This document shows, piece after piece, positions 1 to 8,497 of a DNA stretch of 64,000 bases. The stretch's first letter is position 1; the number at the start of each line of letters is the position of its first letter. The notes under the pieces are model-generated. The model saw only the letters and a program-made list of their open reading frames with translations. It had not been told where the DNA came from and searched no databases. The position numbers and the translations under genes are program-made. Location of the stretch: positions 1 through 64,000 of the forward strand of contig CAZVVN010000003.1 in NCBI GenBank assembly GCA_964630665.1. Reading direction: 5' to 3'. Source of the stretch: UBA9619 sp964630665. GTDB taxonomy: Bacteria > Pseudomonadota > Gammaproteobacteria > Arenicellales > UBA868.

Positions 1-3000
1 TTGCGACCTCGTACTCATCCTTGTAGGCCATCAGCTTGTAGGAGAAGCGGGCGACCGCCAGCGCGAATCCTGAGAGGCCGCCGGCTTGTGTTTCCTCGGC
101 CTGGCGGGCCCGTTGGATCAGCGTTCTATAGCGCTCGGCATAGGCGGAATTCTGATAGTCGGCGAGATCGCCCGCCCATGCCTCGATCAGGGCCGGCAGG
201 GAATCCGGTCGTGCGCCCGGTTGTTCCGCATCACCAGATGCGAGCGTGGTAACGGCCTCTACGTCGAGCGCCGCCCGCCGGCCCCAGCGGAAGGTCTCGA
301 TGTTGCTCTGGACCGCGATGCCGTTCAGTGTGATGGCCTGTTCGATGCCTGCCGAGGACACCGGTATCAGGCCGCGCTGGTAGGCGTAGCCCAGCATGAA
401 CATGTTGGTCGCAATGGCATCACCCATCAGTCGGGTCGCAATGCGGGTCGCATCAAGAAATGTCAGGTTGGTGGCGCCTGCTGCGCGCCTCAGGCGGTCG
501 TTCAGGTCATCGTGCGGATACTCAAGGTTCGGGCTGCGGGTGAAATGTCCGGTGATTGCCTGGTGGGTGTTGATCACAAGCTGAGTGCGCTCGGCTGAAA
601 CCGCCTGCAGAGCCAGGTCGCCGGCTGCGACCAGGGCGTCACATCCCAGTACAAGGTCTGCACAACCGGCGTCAAGGTGTACTGCCTGGATAGCGTTGGC
701 GGTGGCTGCGAGCCGGATGTGGCTGGTCACTGCACCGCCTTTCTGGGCCATACCGAACTGGTCGATCGCCTGGCAGGCCCGGCCCTCCAGGTGTGCAGCC
801 ATTGTGATCATGGCACTGATTGTGACCACACCTGTACCGCCGATACCGGTGACGAGAATGTTATAAGGCTGATCGGTCAGCAGATCAGGCCGGACCGGTT
901 CCGGCAGCAACTGCAGATGCCGGGGGATCTCGCTGACGCTCGCCAGACGCCGCAACCGTCCGCCCCGGACTGAGACAAAACTGGGACAGAATCCCTCGCG
1001 GCAGGAAAAATCCTTGTTGCACGAAGACTGATCAACCCGCCGTTTGCGGCCATACGATGTCTCTACCGGTATCACTGACAGGCAGTTGGACTTGTCTGAA
1101 CAGTCGCCGCAGCCCTCACAGACGCGCTCGTTGATGAACATGCGATGGTCGGGGTCGGGAAAGCTCCCGCGCTTTCTGCGCCGGCGCTTTTCAGCGGCGC
1201 AGGTCTGGTCGTAGATGATGACGCTCACACCGGGGTGCTGGCGAAAAGACTTCTGGACCGCATCCAGCGCTCGCCGGTGGTGCACCTCGGTACCGGGTGC
1301 GAGGTGCTGTCTGCCGTCATATTTCTCGGGCTGGTCGGTGACGATCGCAAGGTGCTGTACACCCTCGGCGTGGACCTGGCGGCTGATTGCCGGCGGGTTG
1401 ATGGTACCGTCGACCGGCTGTCCTCCGGTCATGGCCACGGCGTCGTTGTACAGGATCTTATAGGTGATGTTGACGCCCGCAGCCACACAGGCGCGGATTG
1501 CCAGCAGGCCAGAGTGAAAATAGGTGCCGTCACCGAGGTTCTGGAACACGTGTTCGGTCCGGACGAAACGGGACATGCCGATCCAGGTCGCGCCCTCGCC
1601 CCCCATGTGGGAATGCGTGACGTTGCTGCGCGCCATATTGGTCGCCATGTAGTGGCAGCCGACCCCGCCGTGCGCCCGGCTGCCCTCAGGTACGCGGGTC
1701 GAGGTGTTGTGGGGACAGCCGGAGCAGAAGAACGGCGTTCTGACGATATTGAGGGATCGCCGGTCTGCCCGTTCGGTGTCCTTGGCGTCCAGGAAGGCCA
1801 ACCGGTCCCGCATGGTGGCACTGTCGTGAAAGGGCCTGATTCGCTGTGCGATGGCCCGGGCGATCGCGTCCGGGCCGATCTGACCCACTGCACTGAGGAG
1901 CGGTTGGCCACTGTCGTCGCGCCGGCCGGAGATTCGGGGGCGATCCTTCGCCGGTATCGCATAGAGTACGTCCTTGACCGCGACTTCGATGATACGGCGT
2001 TTCTCTTCTACCACCAGGACCTCTTCCAAGCCGGTGCAGAAGCGTCGGATCGCCTCGTCGTCAATCGGGTGGGGCATGCCGATCTTGAGCACCGTGATGC
2101 CGAGGCTTGCGGCGTGTTCCTGGTCGATCCCGAGGGAGCGCAGTGCCTCGAGTACGGCAAAGGCGGCGACGCCGCTGGTCACGATGCCGAATCGCCGCTG
2201 CCGGCTGTCGACCAGCACCTTGTTCACAGGGTTGGCCTTGGCAAATGCGACTGCGGCGCCGATTTTGTGCTCGTGCAGTCGGTGTTCCTGGTCGGCCCAG
2301 TGATCGGGTGTGCGAATGTTGACGCCACCGGGCGGGAAGGGGTAGTCCGGCAGGGTGATCTCGGGCCAGTCAGCCGGCAGCATGACACTGGCTGCCGTAT
2401 CCAGCGTTTCCGGGCTGGTCTTGAAGCCGATCCAGGCGCCGCAGTAACGAGATAACGCCCAGCCGTACAGCCCGTACTCGACCAACTCAAGAACGTTGCC
2501 CGGATACAGCACCGGCATCATCAGGTCGATGAAGGTCGGTACAGACATAGCCGGCACGTCGGTCGAGGTCATGCCGTGATCATCACCGACCATGGCCAGC
2601 ACGCCGCCATGGCGTGAGGTGCCGGCGAGGTTTGCGTGACGCATGGCGTCGATGCTGCGGTCCAGCCCGGGTCCTTTACCGTACCAGAGCCCAAAAACAC
2701 CGTCATGGCAGGCATCGCCAAAGAGACCGGCCTGCTGGGTACCCCAGTGCGAGGTCACCGCGATGTCCTCGTTGATTGCCGGCAGGAAGTGAATTTGGTT
2801 CTGCGGTAGAAATCGCTCGGCCCGCCACAGTTCCTTGTCGAGATTGTGCATCGGTGAGCCGCGGTAGCCGGAGATGAAACAGGCGGTGTTGAGTCCTGCG
2901 GCACGATCCCGGATGCTTTGCAGCATAGCAACCTTGACCAGCGCCTGGGTGCCGGTCAGATACAGCTGGCCATCAGCTTGCTCGTACTTGTCGTTGAGGC

Positions 3001-3019
3001 TGAGTGCCGCGAGGTTCAC
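1..3019 (-). CDS. Indolepyruvate ferredoxin oxidoreductase family protein (partial, C-terminus cut by window edge)
   Basis: Oxidises indolepyruvate and related aryl-2-oxo acids to acyl-CoA with ferredoxin as acceptor. About 1006 codons are visible from a GTG at 3019 and the frame runs open off the left edge; single-chain proteobacterial homologues are about 1150 residues. In order I read an N-terminal pyruvate-oxidoreductase-like region, a TPP-binding segment with FFCSGCPHNTSTRVP (about 1693-1745), a 4Fe-4S cysteine cluster with NERVCEGCGDCSDKSNC (about 1083-1135), a second Cys-rich stretch, and the gamma-type domain beginning NILVTGIGGTGVVT (about 815-865). The SDR at 3078-3860 lies 58 bases upstream on the same strand and may be cotranscribed. 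GTG is chosen because the usual family N-terminus (a NDKYE-like motif) starts there. Family assignment is firm; the true substrate is inferred. Confidence 0.9.
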   Translation of the reverse strand, partial: MNLAALSLNDKYEQADGQLYLTGTQALVKVAMLQSIRDRAAGLNTACFISGYRGSPMHNLDKELWRAERFLPQNQIHFLPAINEDIAVTSHWGTQQAGLFGDACHDGVFGLWYGKGPGLDRSIDAMRHANLAGTSRHGGVLAMVGDDHGMTSTDVPAMSVPTFIDLMMPVLYPGNVLELVEYGLYGWALSRYCGAWIGFKTSPETLDTAASVMLPADWPEITLPDYPFPPGGVNIRTPDHWADQEHRLHEHKIGAAVAFAKANPVNKVLVDSRQRRFGIVTSGVAAFAVLEALRSLGIDQEHAASLGITVLKIGMPHPIDDEAIRRFCTGLEEVLVVEEKRRIIEVAVKDVLYAIPAKDRPRISGRRDDSGQPLLSAVGQIGPDAIARAIAQRIRPFHDSATMRDRLAFLDAKDTERADRRSLNIVRTPFFCSGCPHNTSTRVPEGSRAHGGVGCHYMATNMARSNVTHSHMGGEGATWIGMSRFVRTEHVFQNLGDGTYFHSGLLAIRACVAAGVNITYKILYNDAVAMTGGQPVDGTINPPAISRQVHAEGVQHLAIVTDQPEKYDGRQHLAPGTEVHHRRALDAVQKSFRQHPGVSVIIYDQTCAAEKRRRRKRGSFPDPDHRMFINERVCEGCGDCSDKSNCLSVIPVETSYGRKRRVDQSSCNKDFSCREGFCPSFVSVRGGRLRRLASVSEIPRHLQLLPEPVRPDLLTDQPYNILVTGIGGTGVVTISAMITMAAHLEGRACQAIDQFGMAQKGGAVTSHIRLAATANAIQAVHLDAGCADLVLGCDALVAAGDLALQAVSAERTQLVINTHQAITGHFTRSPNLEYPHDDLNDRLRRAAGATNLTFLDATRIATRLMGDAIATNMFMLGYAYQRGLIPVSSAGIEQAITLNGIAVQSNIETFRWGRRAALDVEAVTTLASGDAEQPGARPDSLPALIEAWAGDLADYQNSAYAERYRTLIQRARQAEETQAGGLSGFALAVARFSYKLMAYKDEYEVA

Positions 3020-3077
3020 GGGGAGCGGTCTTCCGGATCAGTGTGCTGAATAGGCAGTTGACGGGAGATGATGATGC

Positions 3078-3860
3078 TCAGAATGCACTCTCGAAAAGGC
3101 CGCCGTCCAGAAGCAGGTTCTGCCCCGTGATGTAGCCGGCCTGTGTGCTGCACAGAAATGCGCAGGCTTCACCGAACTCTTCCGGTTCGCCAAAGCGCCG
3201 GGCCGGGATCTGCTCAGCCCGGGCCGCAGCGGCCTCTTCAACCGAGATACCCAGCGCCTTTGAGCTGGCATCAAAACTGTCGCGCAGTCGGTCGGTGTTG
3301 AAGAACCCGGGCAGGACATTGTTGATGGTGACGTTGTTGTTCGCCACCGAGCGGCTGACACCGGCCAGGAACGCCGTAAGCCCGGCCCGAGCACCGCTGG
3401 AAAGGTCCAGTCCAAGTACTGGCTTCTTCACGGATATTGAGGTGATGTTGACGATCCTTCCGAACTGCCGTTCGGCCATGCCGTCGATCACTGCGGTCAT
3501 CATCTCGATGGGTGTCACCATGTTCATCATCACGCCCTCGATGAGTGCATCCCGGTCGAGCTCGCGGAAATCCCGGAATGGCGGGCCGCCGTTGTTGTTG
3601 ACCAGAATGTCGGCGTTCGGTGTTGCGTCAAGCAGCGCTTGCTGGCATTGCCGGTCCGATACGCTGCCGGCGACGGTCCTGACCTCGACCTCCGGCGCTG
3701 CCTTTTCGATCTCCGCGGCGGTCGCCGCCAGTACATCCTCGTCGCGCCCGTTGAGCGTCACGTGTACACCATTTCGGGCCAGCGACAGGGCGCACGCCTT
3801 GCCCAGTCCGCGGCTCGACGCGCACACGATCGCCCGTCTTCCGCTGATTCCAAGGTCCAT
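3078..3860 (-). CDS. SDR family oxidoreductase lacking the YxxxK catalytic pair
   Basis: A 260-residue Rossmann-fold protein of the short-chain dehydrogenase/reductase family. The cofactor motif ASSRGLG is at residues 14-20, the NNNG motif near 88-91 and a catalytic-type Ser at about 141. Where other SDRs carry Tyr-x-x-x-Lys, this protein reads SSGAR (residues 154-158), so both Tyr and Lys appear replaced, by Ser and Arg. FabG-like subfamilies with this substitution exist, and their activity is generally not established. The ATG at 3860 has GGGAG just upstream, which favours it, although the frame stays open for another 103 codons to 4169 (listed separately). It precedes the indolepyruvate oxidoreductase gene on the same strand. 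Substrate unknown. Confidence 0.85.
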   Translation of the reverse strand: MDLGISGRRAIVCASSRGLGKACALSLARNGVHVTLNGRDEDVLAATAAEIEKAAPEVEVRTVAGSVSDRQCQQALLDATPNADILVNNNGGPPFRDFRELDRDALIEGVMMNMVTPIEMMTAVIDGMAERQFGRIVNITSISVKKPVLGLDLSSGARAGLTAFLAGVSRSVANNNVTINNVLPGFFNTDRLRDSFDASSKALGISVEEAAAARAEQIPARRFGEPEEFGEACAFLCSTQAGYITGQNLLLDGGLFESAF

Positions 3861-4169
3861 GGTTACTCCCGTTGGTTCTGTTTCAACAACCGGCGTCCAG
3901 GCGGCGCCCGGTTCGACCGTATGGTTTTCCAGTCTCAAAGCATACTCCAGTCCTTCCACCGGTATCCACTCAAGTCGCGGTTTCGATGCGCATCGATCTG
4001 TCAGGTCGTTGGCTGCAGCACGGGCCAGCCCCTGCAAAGTCCTGGAAATCTCTGCAATTAGCTCCGGATTGCGTGCAATGTCGGGTCGGGGAACCTTATA
4101 GTTCGAGGTAGGCAGAAATTTGAGGTCAGCCGGTGCGCTTCGCCAAGCGAGACGCTCAGGTGATTTCAC
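3861..4169 (-). other. In-frame open 5' extension upstream of the SDR
   Basis: This 103-codon stretch is continuous and in frame with the SDR at 3078-3860, with no stop between. Its translation looks protein-like: a predicted helix (ELIAEISRTLQGLARAAAND) and then LEWIPVEGLEYALRLENHTV. A TATAAG hexamer reading on the minus strand lies at 4095-4100. The extension may be a genuine extra N-terminal domain, the remnant of an upstream gene, or chance. A one-base frame change would end it at a TAA inside the SDR's ribosome binding site, which is the usual place for an upstream gene to stop. The rest of the stretch up to 4392 holds nothing I can recognise. Confidence 0.35.
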
Positions 4170-4392
4170 GTCCGGTAAGAAGAATTGCGTGGCAGGCAGG
4201 CAGGATCAATTGAAGTTTGGTACCAAGATCCATTCGAGAAGGGGTCTCCAGCAACGGCCCGAGCCGGTTGCCTGGCTGACAACTCTGGTCAGGGATCAGC
4301 GCGAACGGCGGGGATTGAGCTTCGTGTGCCGCTAAGGCCATGGTCAGACCAGTACCACCGAATCGGGTGATGATAGTGCCGGAGACCGCGGG

Positions 4393-4566
4393 ATGATGAA
4401 CGGTACGACGGCTGCCTGCCTGGTGTTTGCGCTGGCTGTGCTTGGGTTGCTGATCACCGATGACAAGCAGTGGCTGTACCTCGGGTTTGGTATCAGTGTT
4501 GTGCTTGTCGTGGTACAGATGATCAAAGACAAACGGGCTTCCTACAAGGACCCTTCCGAGCCGTGA
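4393..4566 (+). CDS. Small two-segment membrane protein, unknown function
   Basis: A 57-residue hydrophobic protein beginning MMNGTTAACLVFALAVLGLL. Two likely membrane helices are visible, at about residues 6-22 and 28-42, separated by the short polar turn ITDDKQ, and a charged tail ends with DKRASYKDPSEP. The ATG doublet at 4393/4396 follows a GGGATG-type purine stretch with no classical Shine-Dalgarno. It is 38 bases upstream of the NIPSNAP gene on the same strand, so the two may be expressed together. No family was recognised. The coding call rests on the hydrophobic pattern, the basic C-terminus and the lack of any competing gene. Confidence 0.55.
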   Translation: MMNGTTAACLVFALAVLGLLITDDKQWLYLGFGISVVLVVVQMIKDKRASYKDPSEP

Positions 4567-4604
4567 GATGTATGCGGCGCACGGGGTCGATCTGAACTGG
4601 AGAG

Positions 4605-4958
4605 ATGATGATGATATTTGACCAGAGAACCTATACCTGTCGAGCGGGGACCATCAAGAAGCAACTGGCCCTTTATGAAGAACATGGTTGGGGCCCTCAG
4701 ACACGTCACCTCGGCCAGCCGATCGTTTATGCTGTGACCGAGATCGGCAATGTGAATACCTACGTTCACATCTGGGCCTATGCAGACGTCTCCGATCGGG
4801 CCAGCAAGCGAGAAGCTATGCAGGCCGATCCCGATTGGCAGAATTATCTTGCGGTGAGCGGGGAGGCGGGCTACCTGATCGCGCAGGACAACAGGATCCT
4901 GGTGTCAGTCCCGTTTTATTCCCCTCCTGGCGATTTTCAGTCGCTGAATAAGGGGTGA
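4605..4958 (+). CDS. NIPSNAP family protein
   Basis: A 117-residue protein with the NIPSNAP (dimeric alpha/beta barrel) pattern: an N-terminal beta strand IFDQRTYTCRAG, a helix IKKQLALYEEHG, then a strand and helix around HIWAYADVSDRASKREAM, and DPDWQNYL, a classical NIPSNAP stretch. Length matches the single-domain family. GGAGAG precedes a run of three ATG codons; the first (4605) is used here, and the third could equally serve. In bacteria these proteins often sit beside catabolic enzymes without a settled biochemical role. The converging amidohydrolase gene ends 37 bases downstream. Confidence 0.85.
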   Translation: MMMIFDQRTYTCRAGTIKKQLALYEEHGWGPQTRHLGQPIVYAVTEIGNVNTYVHIWAYADVSDRASKREAMQADPDWQNYLAVSGEAGYLIAQDNRILVSVPFYSPPGDFQSLNKG

Positions 4959-4995
4959 TGGCGGCCGCCCGCTGTTCAGCAGGGTCGTCTGCCGG

Positions 4996-6021
4996 TCAGT
5001 CGAGCCGGTAGATCCTCGCGGCGTTGTCATGGAACAGGCTGGCTTTCTCGGCCGCTGAGTAGCCGGTCGTCAAGCGTTTGAATGCATTCCACAAGACGTT
5101 GTAACTGCAGCTGACTTTGTCGACGGGAAAGTTGGACTCGAACAGGCAGCGGTCTGTACCGAACGCCTCAATCGTATGTTCGAAGTAGTGGCGGGTGGCA
5201 GCAACCAGCATCCGGCTGTCAGGCGGGCTTGGACGCAGGTGCCAGCCGAAGCCGTTCACTTCCATGGCGATACCGCCGAGTTTGGCCACCACGTTGGGGC
5301 ACTGGGCCAGCTCCGAGACGGCTCTTTGCCACTGGTCGAAGACCTCGTCGCGCCGCTCTGCATAAGACCCGACACCAATCGGTCCGCCGAAATGATCGAG
5401 GATGATGGTGGTGTCCGGAAACGACCGGGCGAGATCGCTGAGCTCTTCGATTTGAGTGTGGTAGCACCAGCCCTCGAAACTCAGATTCCGCGGCGCCAGG
5501 TGCGCAAACCCTTCACGGAAGCGGCGGTCTGCGTAAAGCCCGCGTGCCGGACTGGTGCGGTGGTCGGGAACGGCAGGGTCATCGTCTCGGGCGGCGGCCT
5601 GACGGATGCCCCGGAACCGGTCTCCGCCGGCAACCAGTTGTGCGTCCAGTACGCTCGCGACGGTGTCGCCCGCACTGAGAGAGGCCGTTCCAACAATCCC
5701 CGCTGCTACCCGCGTGTCTCCGTAGACGCCCGATGCGCTCATCGCGGCGATACCGTTGGCAAACTCGGTCTCACCGACGGGCCGCATCTCAGGCGGTCCG
5801 TCGTGCCGCCACATCGCGCCGCACTCGATGAAGACGCTGGAAACAACGTTGTGGCCGCTGCAGGCATCGGACAGGAACTCATCCAGTAGATAGCGCGCAG
5901 CGATGCTGCCGGCCCGGTGATCCCACAGGTGATGGTGGGGGTCACAGATCGGCAGTCCAGGGTCTATCGTCTCTTCCCGGGTCTGGGCGAGCCAGGCCTC
6001 GTTCGGTTTTGGTTCCGGCAC
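4996..6021 (-). CDS. COG3618-type amidohydrolase (TIM-barrel lactonase-like)
   Basis: A metal-dependent hydrolase of the amidohydrolase-2 family; characterised relatives include L-fuconolactonase and other sugar-acid lactonases. Visible signatures are CDPHHHLWDH near the start (metal-binding His), ILDHFGGP in mid-protein and LFESNFPVDK near the end, in the order expected for COG3618. The frame has no ATG at a sensible position. The proposed start is GTG at 6021, giving 341 residues, near family size and just after the stop (6053) of the enolase-family gene upstream. The frame stays open to 6198, but that would overlap the neighbour by about 145 bases. The pairing suggests lactone opening followed by acid-sugar dehydration. 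Confidence 0.82.
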   Translation of the reverse strand: MPEPKPNEAWLAQTREETIDPGLPICDPHHHLWDHRAGSIAARYLLDEFLSDACSGHNVVSSVFIECGAMWRHDGPPEMRPVGETEFANGIAAMSASGVYGDTRVAAGIVGTASLSAGDTVASVLDAQLVAGGDRFRGIRQAAARDDDPAVPDHRTSPARGLYADRRFREGFAHLAPRNLSFEGWCYHTQIEELSDLARSFPDTTIILDHFGGPIGVGSYAERRDEVFDQWQRAVSELAQCPNVVAKLGGIAMEVNGFGWHLRPSPPDSRMLVAATRHYFEHTIEAFGTDRCLFESNFPVDKVSCSYNVLWNAFKRLTTGYSAAEKASLFHDNAARIYRLD

Positions 6022-6052
6022 TTTCTTCTCGATCGTGAGCGGACGAGCCGCC

Positions 6053-7261
6053 TCAGCCCATGCCGCGTTCGTACTGCCGGGGCTCGGCTTCCCGGGGTGG
6101 ATGAGCCCGGATCGCCTGGTCGTTGAGATCAGCACCCCAGCCGGGTCCGTCGGGCAGCAGCAGCTGGCCGTTCTCGATACGGGGTGTCTGCGTAACAATG
6201 TCGTCTTTCCAGGGCACGTCGTCGATGTCGATCTCCATGATCCGGAAATTGGGGATAGCTGCGCAGAAGTGAGCGCTCATCAGTGTCGACAGATGGCCAT
6301 AGAAGTTGTGTGGTGCCACGTTGACCTCGAAGCTTTCAGCCAGCGCGGCGATTTTCAGTGACTGCCAGATGCCGTTCCAGGGGACATCGACAATCGAGAC
6401 ATCCATCGACTGGCGCTCAAAGAACGGCCGATAGCCACGCAGTCCGAACAGTGACTCGCATGATGCAATCGGGGTCCGGACCGAGCGCCGGATCAATGAC
6501 AGTGCGTCCGGGTCGTAGATGTCGATCTCGTACCAGCCAAGCCCAAGGTCATCCAGAGCCCGGGTGACGCTCAGATAGCCTTCTGTTCTGTAGTTGAAGT
6601 TCAGGTCCAGCAGGATCTCGATGTCCGGACCGGCGCCTTCCCGGAAGGCTCCCAACTGGTCTCGAAGGGCCTGAGTGACTTTCCGGTCCGGGTTCAATTC
6701 GGGCCATCCCGGTGCGCGGGCAAAGCCGGGCTGGTGCATTCTTGGCTGTTCGTCGAACAGAAAGATATTGGTCTTGAGAGCGCCAAAACCGAGCTCCGCA
6801 ACCTCCCGGCCCAGATCGACCAGGTCATCCAGGGATCTGACCTCGGGTTTCTCGAGGTAAGCGGCCGTCTGGCCGAGGCGATAAGAGCCACAGTGCGACC
6901 AGTAAAGCTGCAGGTGATCACGTACTGCACCACCAAGAAGCTCGTAGACCGGCACATCGAGGGTGCGGGCCTTCAGGTCCAGCAGAGCGTTCTCGATCGC
7001 AGCGATCGCCTGCTGTGCCATACCTCCATGGGCCTGCCGGGTGCGGGCGTAAAGCTCCGCGGAGATCCGCTCGTGGGCCAGGACGTTGTGGCCGACTACC
7101 CAATCCAGCAGGGCCTCGATGAGCTGCGTCAGCCGCGGACTGCCATAGGATTCATTGTATTCGGAGATACCGGTGGTGCCGTTTTCGGCAACCAGTCTCA
7201 GAAACGAGAACTTACGCCATCCGGCATCGCAGTGAAGCGTTTCGTAGGATTCAAGTTTCAT
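6053..7261 (-). CDS. Mandelate racemase/muconate lactonizing enzyme family protein (enolase superfamily)
   Basis: A 402-residue enolase-superfamily enzyme, expected to abstract an alpha-proton from a carboxylate (dehydration, racemisation or cycloisomerisation). Metal ligands are visible as Asp219 (LLDLNFNY), Glu245 (WYEIDIYDP) and Glu269 (ASCES), with His318 in NVAPHNFYGH as a likely base. The second-strand motif reads Lys163-Thr-Asn165, where mandelate racemase has KxK. This points to a one-sided or unusual acid/base arrangement. It lies immediately upstream of the COG3618 amidohydrolase on the same strand, a pairing typical of sugar-acid degradation. Substrate unknown. Confidence 0.88.
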   Translation of the reverse strand: MKLESYETLHCDAGWRKFSFLRLVAENGTTGISEYNESYGSPRLTQLIEALLDWVVGHNVLAHERISAELYARTRQAHGGMAQQAIAAIENALLDLKARTLDVPVYELLGGAVRDHLQLYWSHCGSYRLGQTAAYLEKPEVRSLDDLVDLGREVAELGFGALKTNIFLFDEQPRMHQPGFARAPGWPELNPDRKVTQALRDQLGAFREGAGPDIEILLDLNFNYRTEGYLSVTRALDDLGLGWYEIDIYDPDALSLIRRSVRTPIASCESLFGLRGYRPFFERQSMDVSIVDVPWNGIWQSLKIAALAESFEVNVAPHNFYGHLSTLMSAHFCAAIPNFRIMEIDIDDVPWKDDIVTQTPRIENGQLLLPDGPGWGADLNDQAIRAHPPREAEPRQYERGMG

Positions 7262-7328
7262 GGCAAACTCCCATGCTCATTCTACACAGACAACGGGCCG
7301 GAAACAGCCGGGCCGAAGGGGTGATGCG

Positions 7329-8465
7329 ATGTACGACCTGCTGCTCAAGAATGCCCGCCTGCTGGATCCTGGCAGTGGTCACGATGCGACCGGCGACATC
7401 GCGTTTGCCGAAGGTCGGGTCGCGGCACTGGCACAGAGCATTGCCGAATCCGAGGCGGCCGAGATTCGGGACGTGGCCGGGCTGATCGTCACACCGGGTC
7501 TCATCGACCTGCACACGCATGTGTACTGGGGCGGCACTTCGATCGGTATCGAACCTGATGACTATGCACGCAAATCAGGAACCACTACCCTGGTCGACGC
7601 CGGTACAGCCGGTCCGGCTAATTACCGGGGATTTCTCGAGCACGTCATCGAACCGGCCGTGCCGCGGATCCTGGCGTTTCTGAACATCGCTTTTCCCGGT
7701 ATCTTTGCTTTCAGCGAAGAAGTGATGGTGGGTGAGTGCGGGGACTTCCGTCTGCTCAGCCCAGCGCCCTGCCTGCGGGTCGCTCGTGCCTATCCGGACT
7801 CCATTGTTGGAATCAAGGTACGGGTCGGCATGAATGCCAGCGACGGCCGGGGTGTCGCACCGCTGGATCTGGCCCTGGAAGTCGCAGACGAACTGGGGCT
7901 TCCGGTCATGTGTCATCTGGATGATCCCCCGCCCAGCCGCATGGAGGTCGTTTCCAGGCTGCGCAAAGGCGACATACTGACCCACTGCTTCCGGCCGTTT
8001 CCGAATGCTCCGGCCAGATTGCGCGATCGCACCGTGCATGAAGAGATCCTGGCAGCACGCGAGCGCGGCGTGATCTTTGACATTGGGCATGGCATGGGCT
8101 CGTTCGGCTTCGCGACCGCCGAGGTGATGCTCGAGTCCGGTTTCCAGCCTGAATGTATCTCGAGCGATGTACATGTACTCAGTATCGACGGACCTGCCCA
8201 CAACCAGCTGGTGACGCTTTCGAAGTTTCTGGCCATGGGGATGCCGCTGGCCGATGTGATTGCGGCCAGTACAGTTGGTCCGGCTGACGCGATTCGGCGT
8301 CCTGATCTTGGGACTTTAGGAGCCGGTACGACCGGCGACGCCACAGTGTTGCGGATGGCGTCTGGCGAGTTTCAATTCATTGATGCGGAAGGGCAGAGCC
8401 GGCAGGGCGACAGCCAGCTGGTCGCCGAAGGGATGGTCATCGCAGGCCGCTGGCACGATCCTTGA
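7329..8465 (+). CDS. Amidohydrolase/deacetylase family metallohydrolase (COG3964-like)
   Basis: A 378-residue member of the amidohydrolase superfamily, closest in feel to the dihydroorotase-like deacetylase group (COG3964), some members of which hydrolyse O-acetyl 2-hydroxy acids. Two-metal site residues can be placed: His62 and His64 (DLHTHVYWG), a bridging Lys163 (VGIKVRV), His196 (MCHLDDPP), His219 (LTHCFRPF) and catalytic Asp280 (SSDVH). The N-terminal beta-sandwich strand MYDLLLKNARLLDPGSG is typical and fixes the ATG at 7329, although the frame is open to 7260. It diverges from the enolase-family gene across a 67-base gap. Substrate is inferred only to be an ester or amide of a hydroxy or amino acid. 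Confidence 0.86.
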   Translation: MYDLLLKNARLLDPGSGHDATGDIAFAEGRVAALAQSIAESEAAEIRDVAGLIVTPGLIDLHTHVYWGGTSIGIEPDDYARKSGTTTLVDAGTAGPANYRGFLEHVIEPAVPRILAFLNIAFPGIFAFSEEVMVGECGDFRLLSPAPCLRVARAYPDSIVGIKVRVGMNASDGRGVAPLDLALEVADELGLPVMCHLDDPPPSRMEVVSRLRKGDILTHCFRPFPNAPARLRDRTVHEEILAARERGVIFDIGHGMGSFGFATAEVMLESGFQPECISSDVHVLSIDGPAHNQLVTLSKFLAMGMPLADVIAASTVGPADAIRRPDLGTLGAGTTGDATVLRMASGEFQFIDAEGQSRQGDSQLVAEGMVIAGRWHDP

Positions 8466-8497
8466 GTCGCCCTGCGGGGTGTCCTCGGGATGCCGGA

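Noticed and set aside
1145..2455. A 436-codon open frame on the plus strand
   Set aside because: Antisense to the indolepyruvate oxidoreductase gene, whose TPP and Fe-S motifs read on the minus strand.
7329..8465. D-hydantoinase partner for the carbamoylase at 49549
   Set aside because: Sequence fits the COG3964-type deacetylase group better than hydantoinases, and it lies more than 40 kb away.
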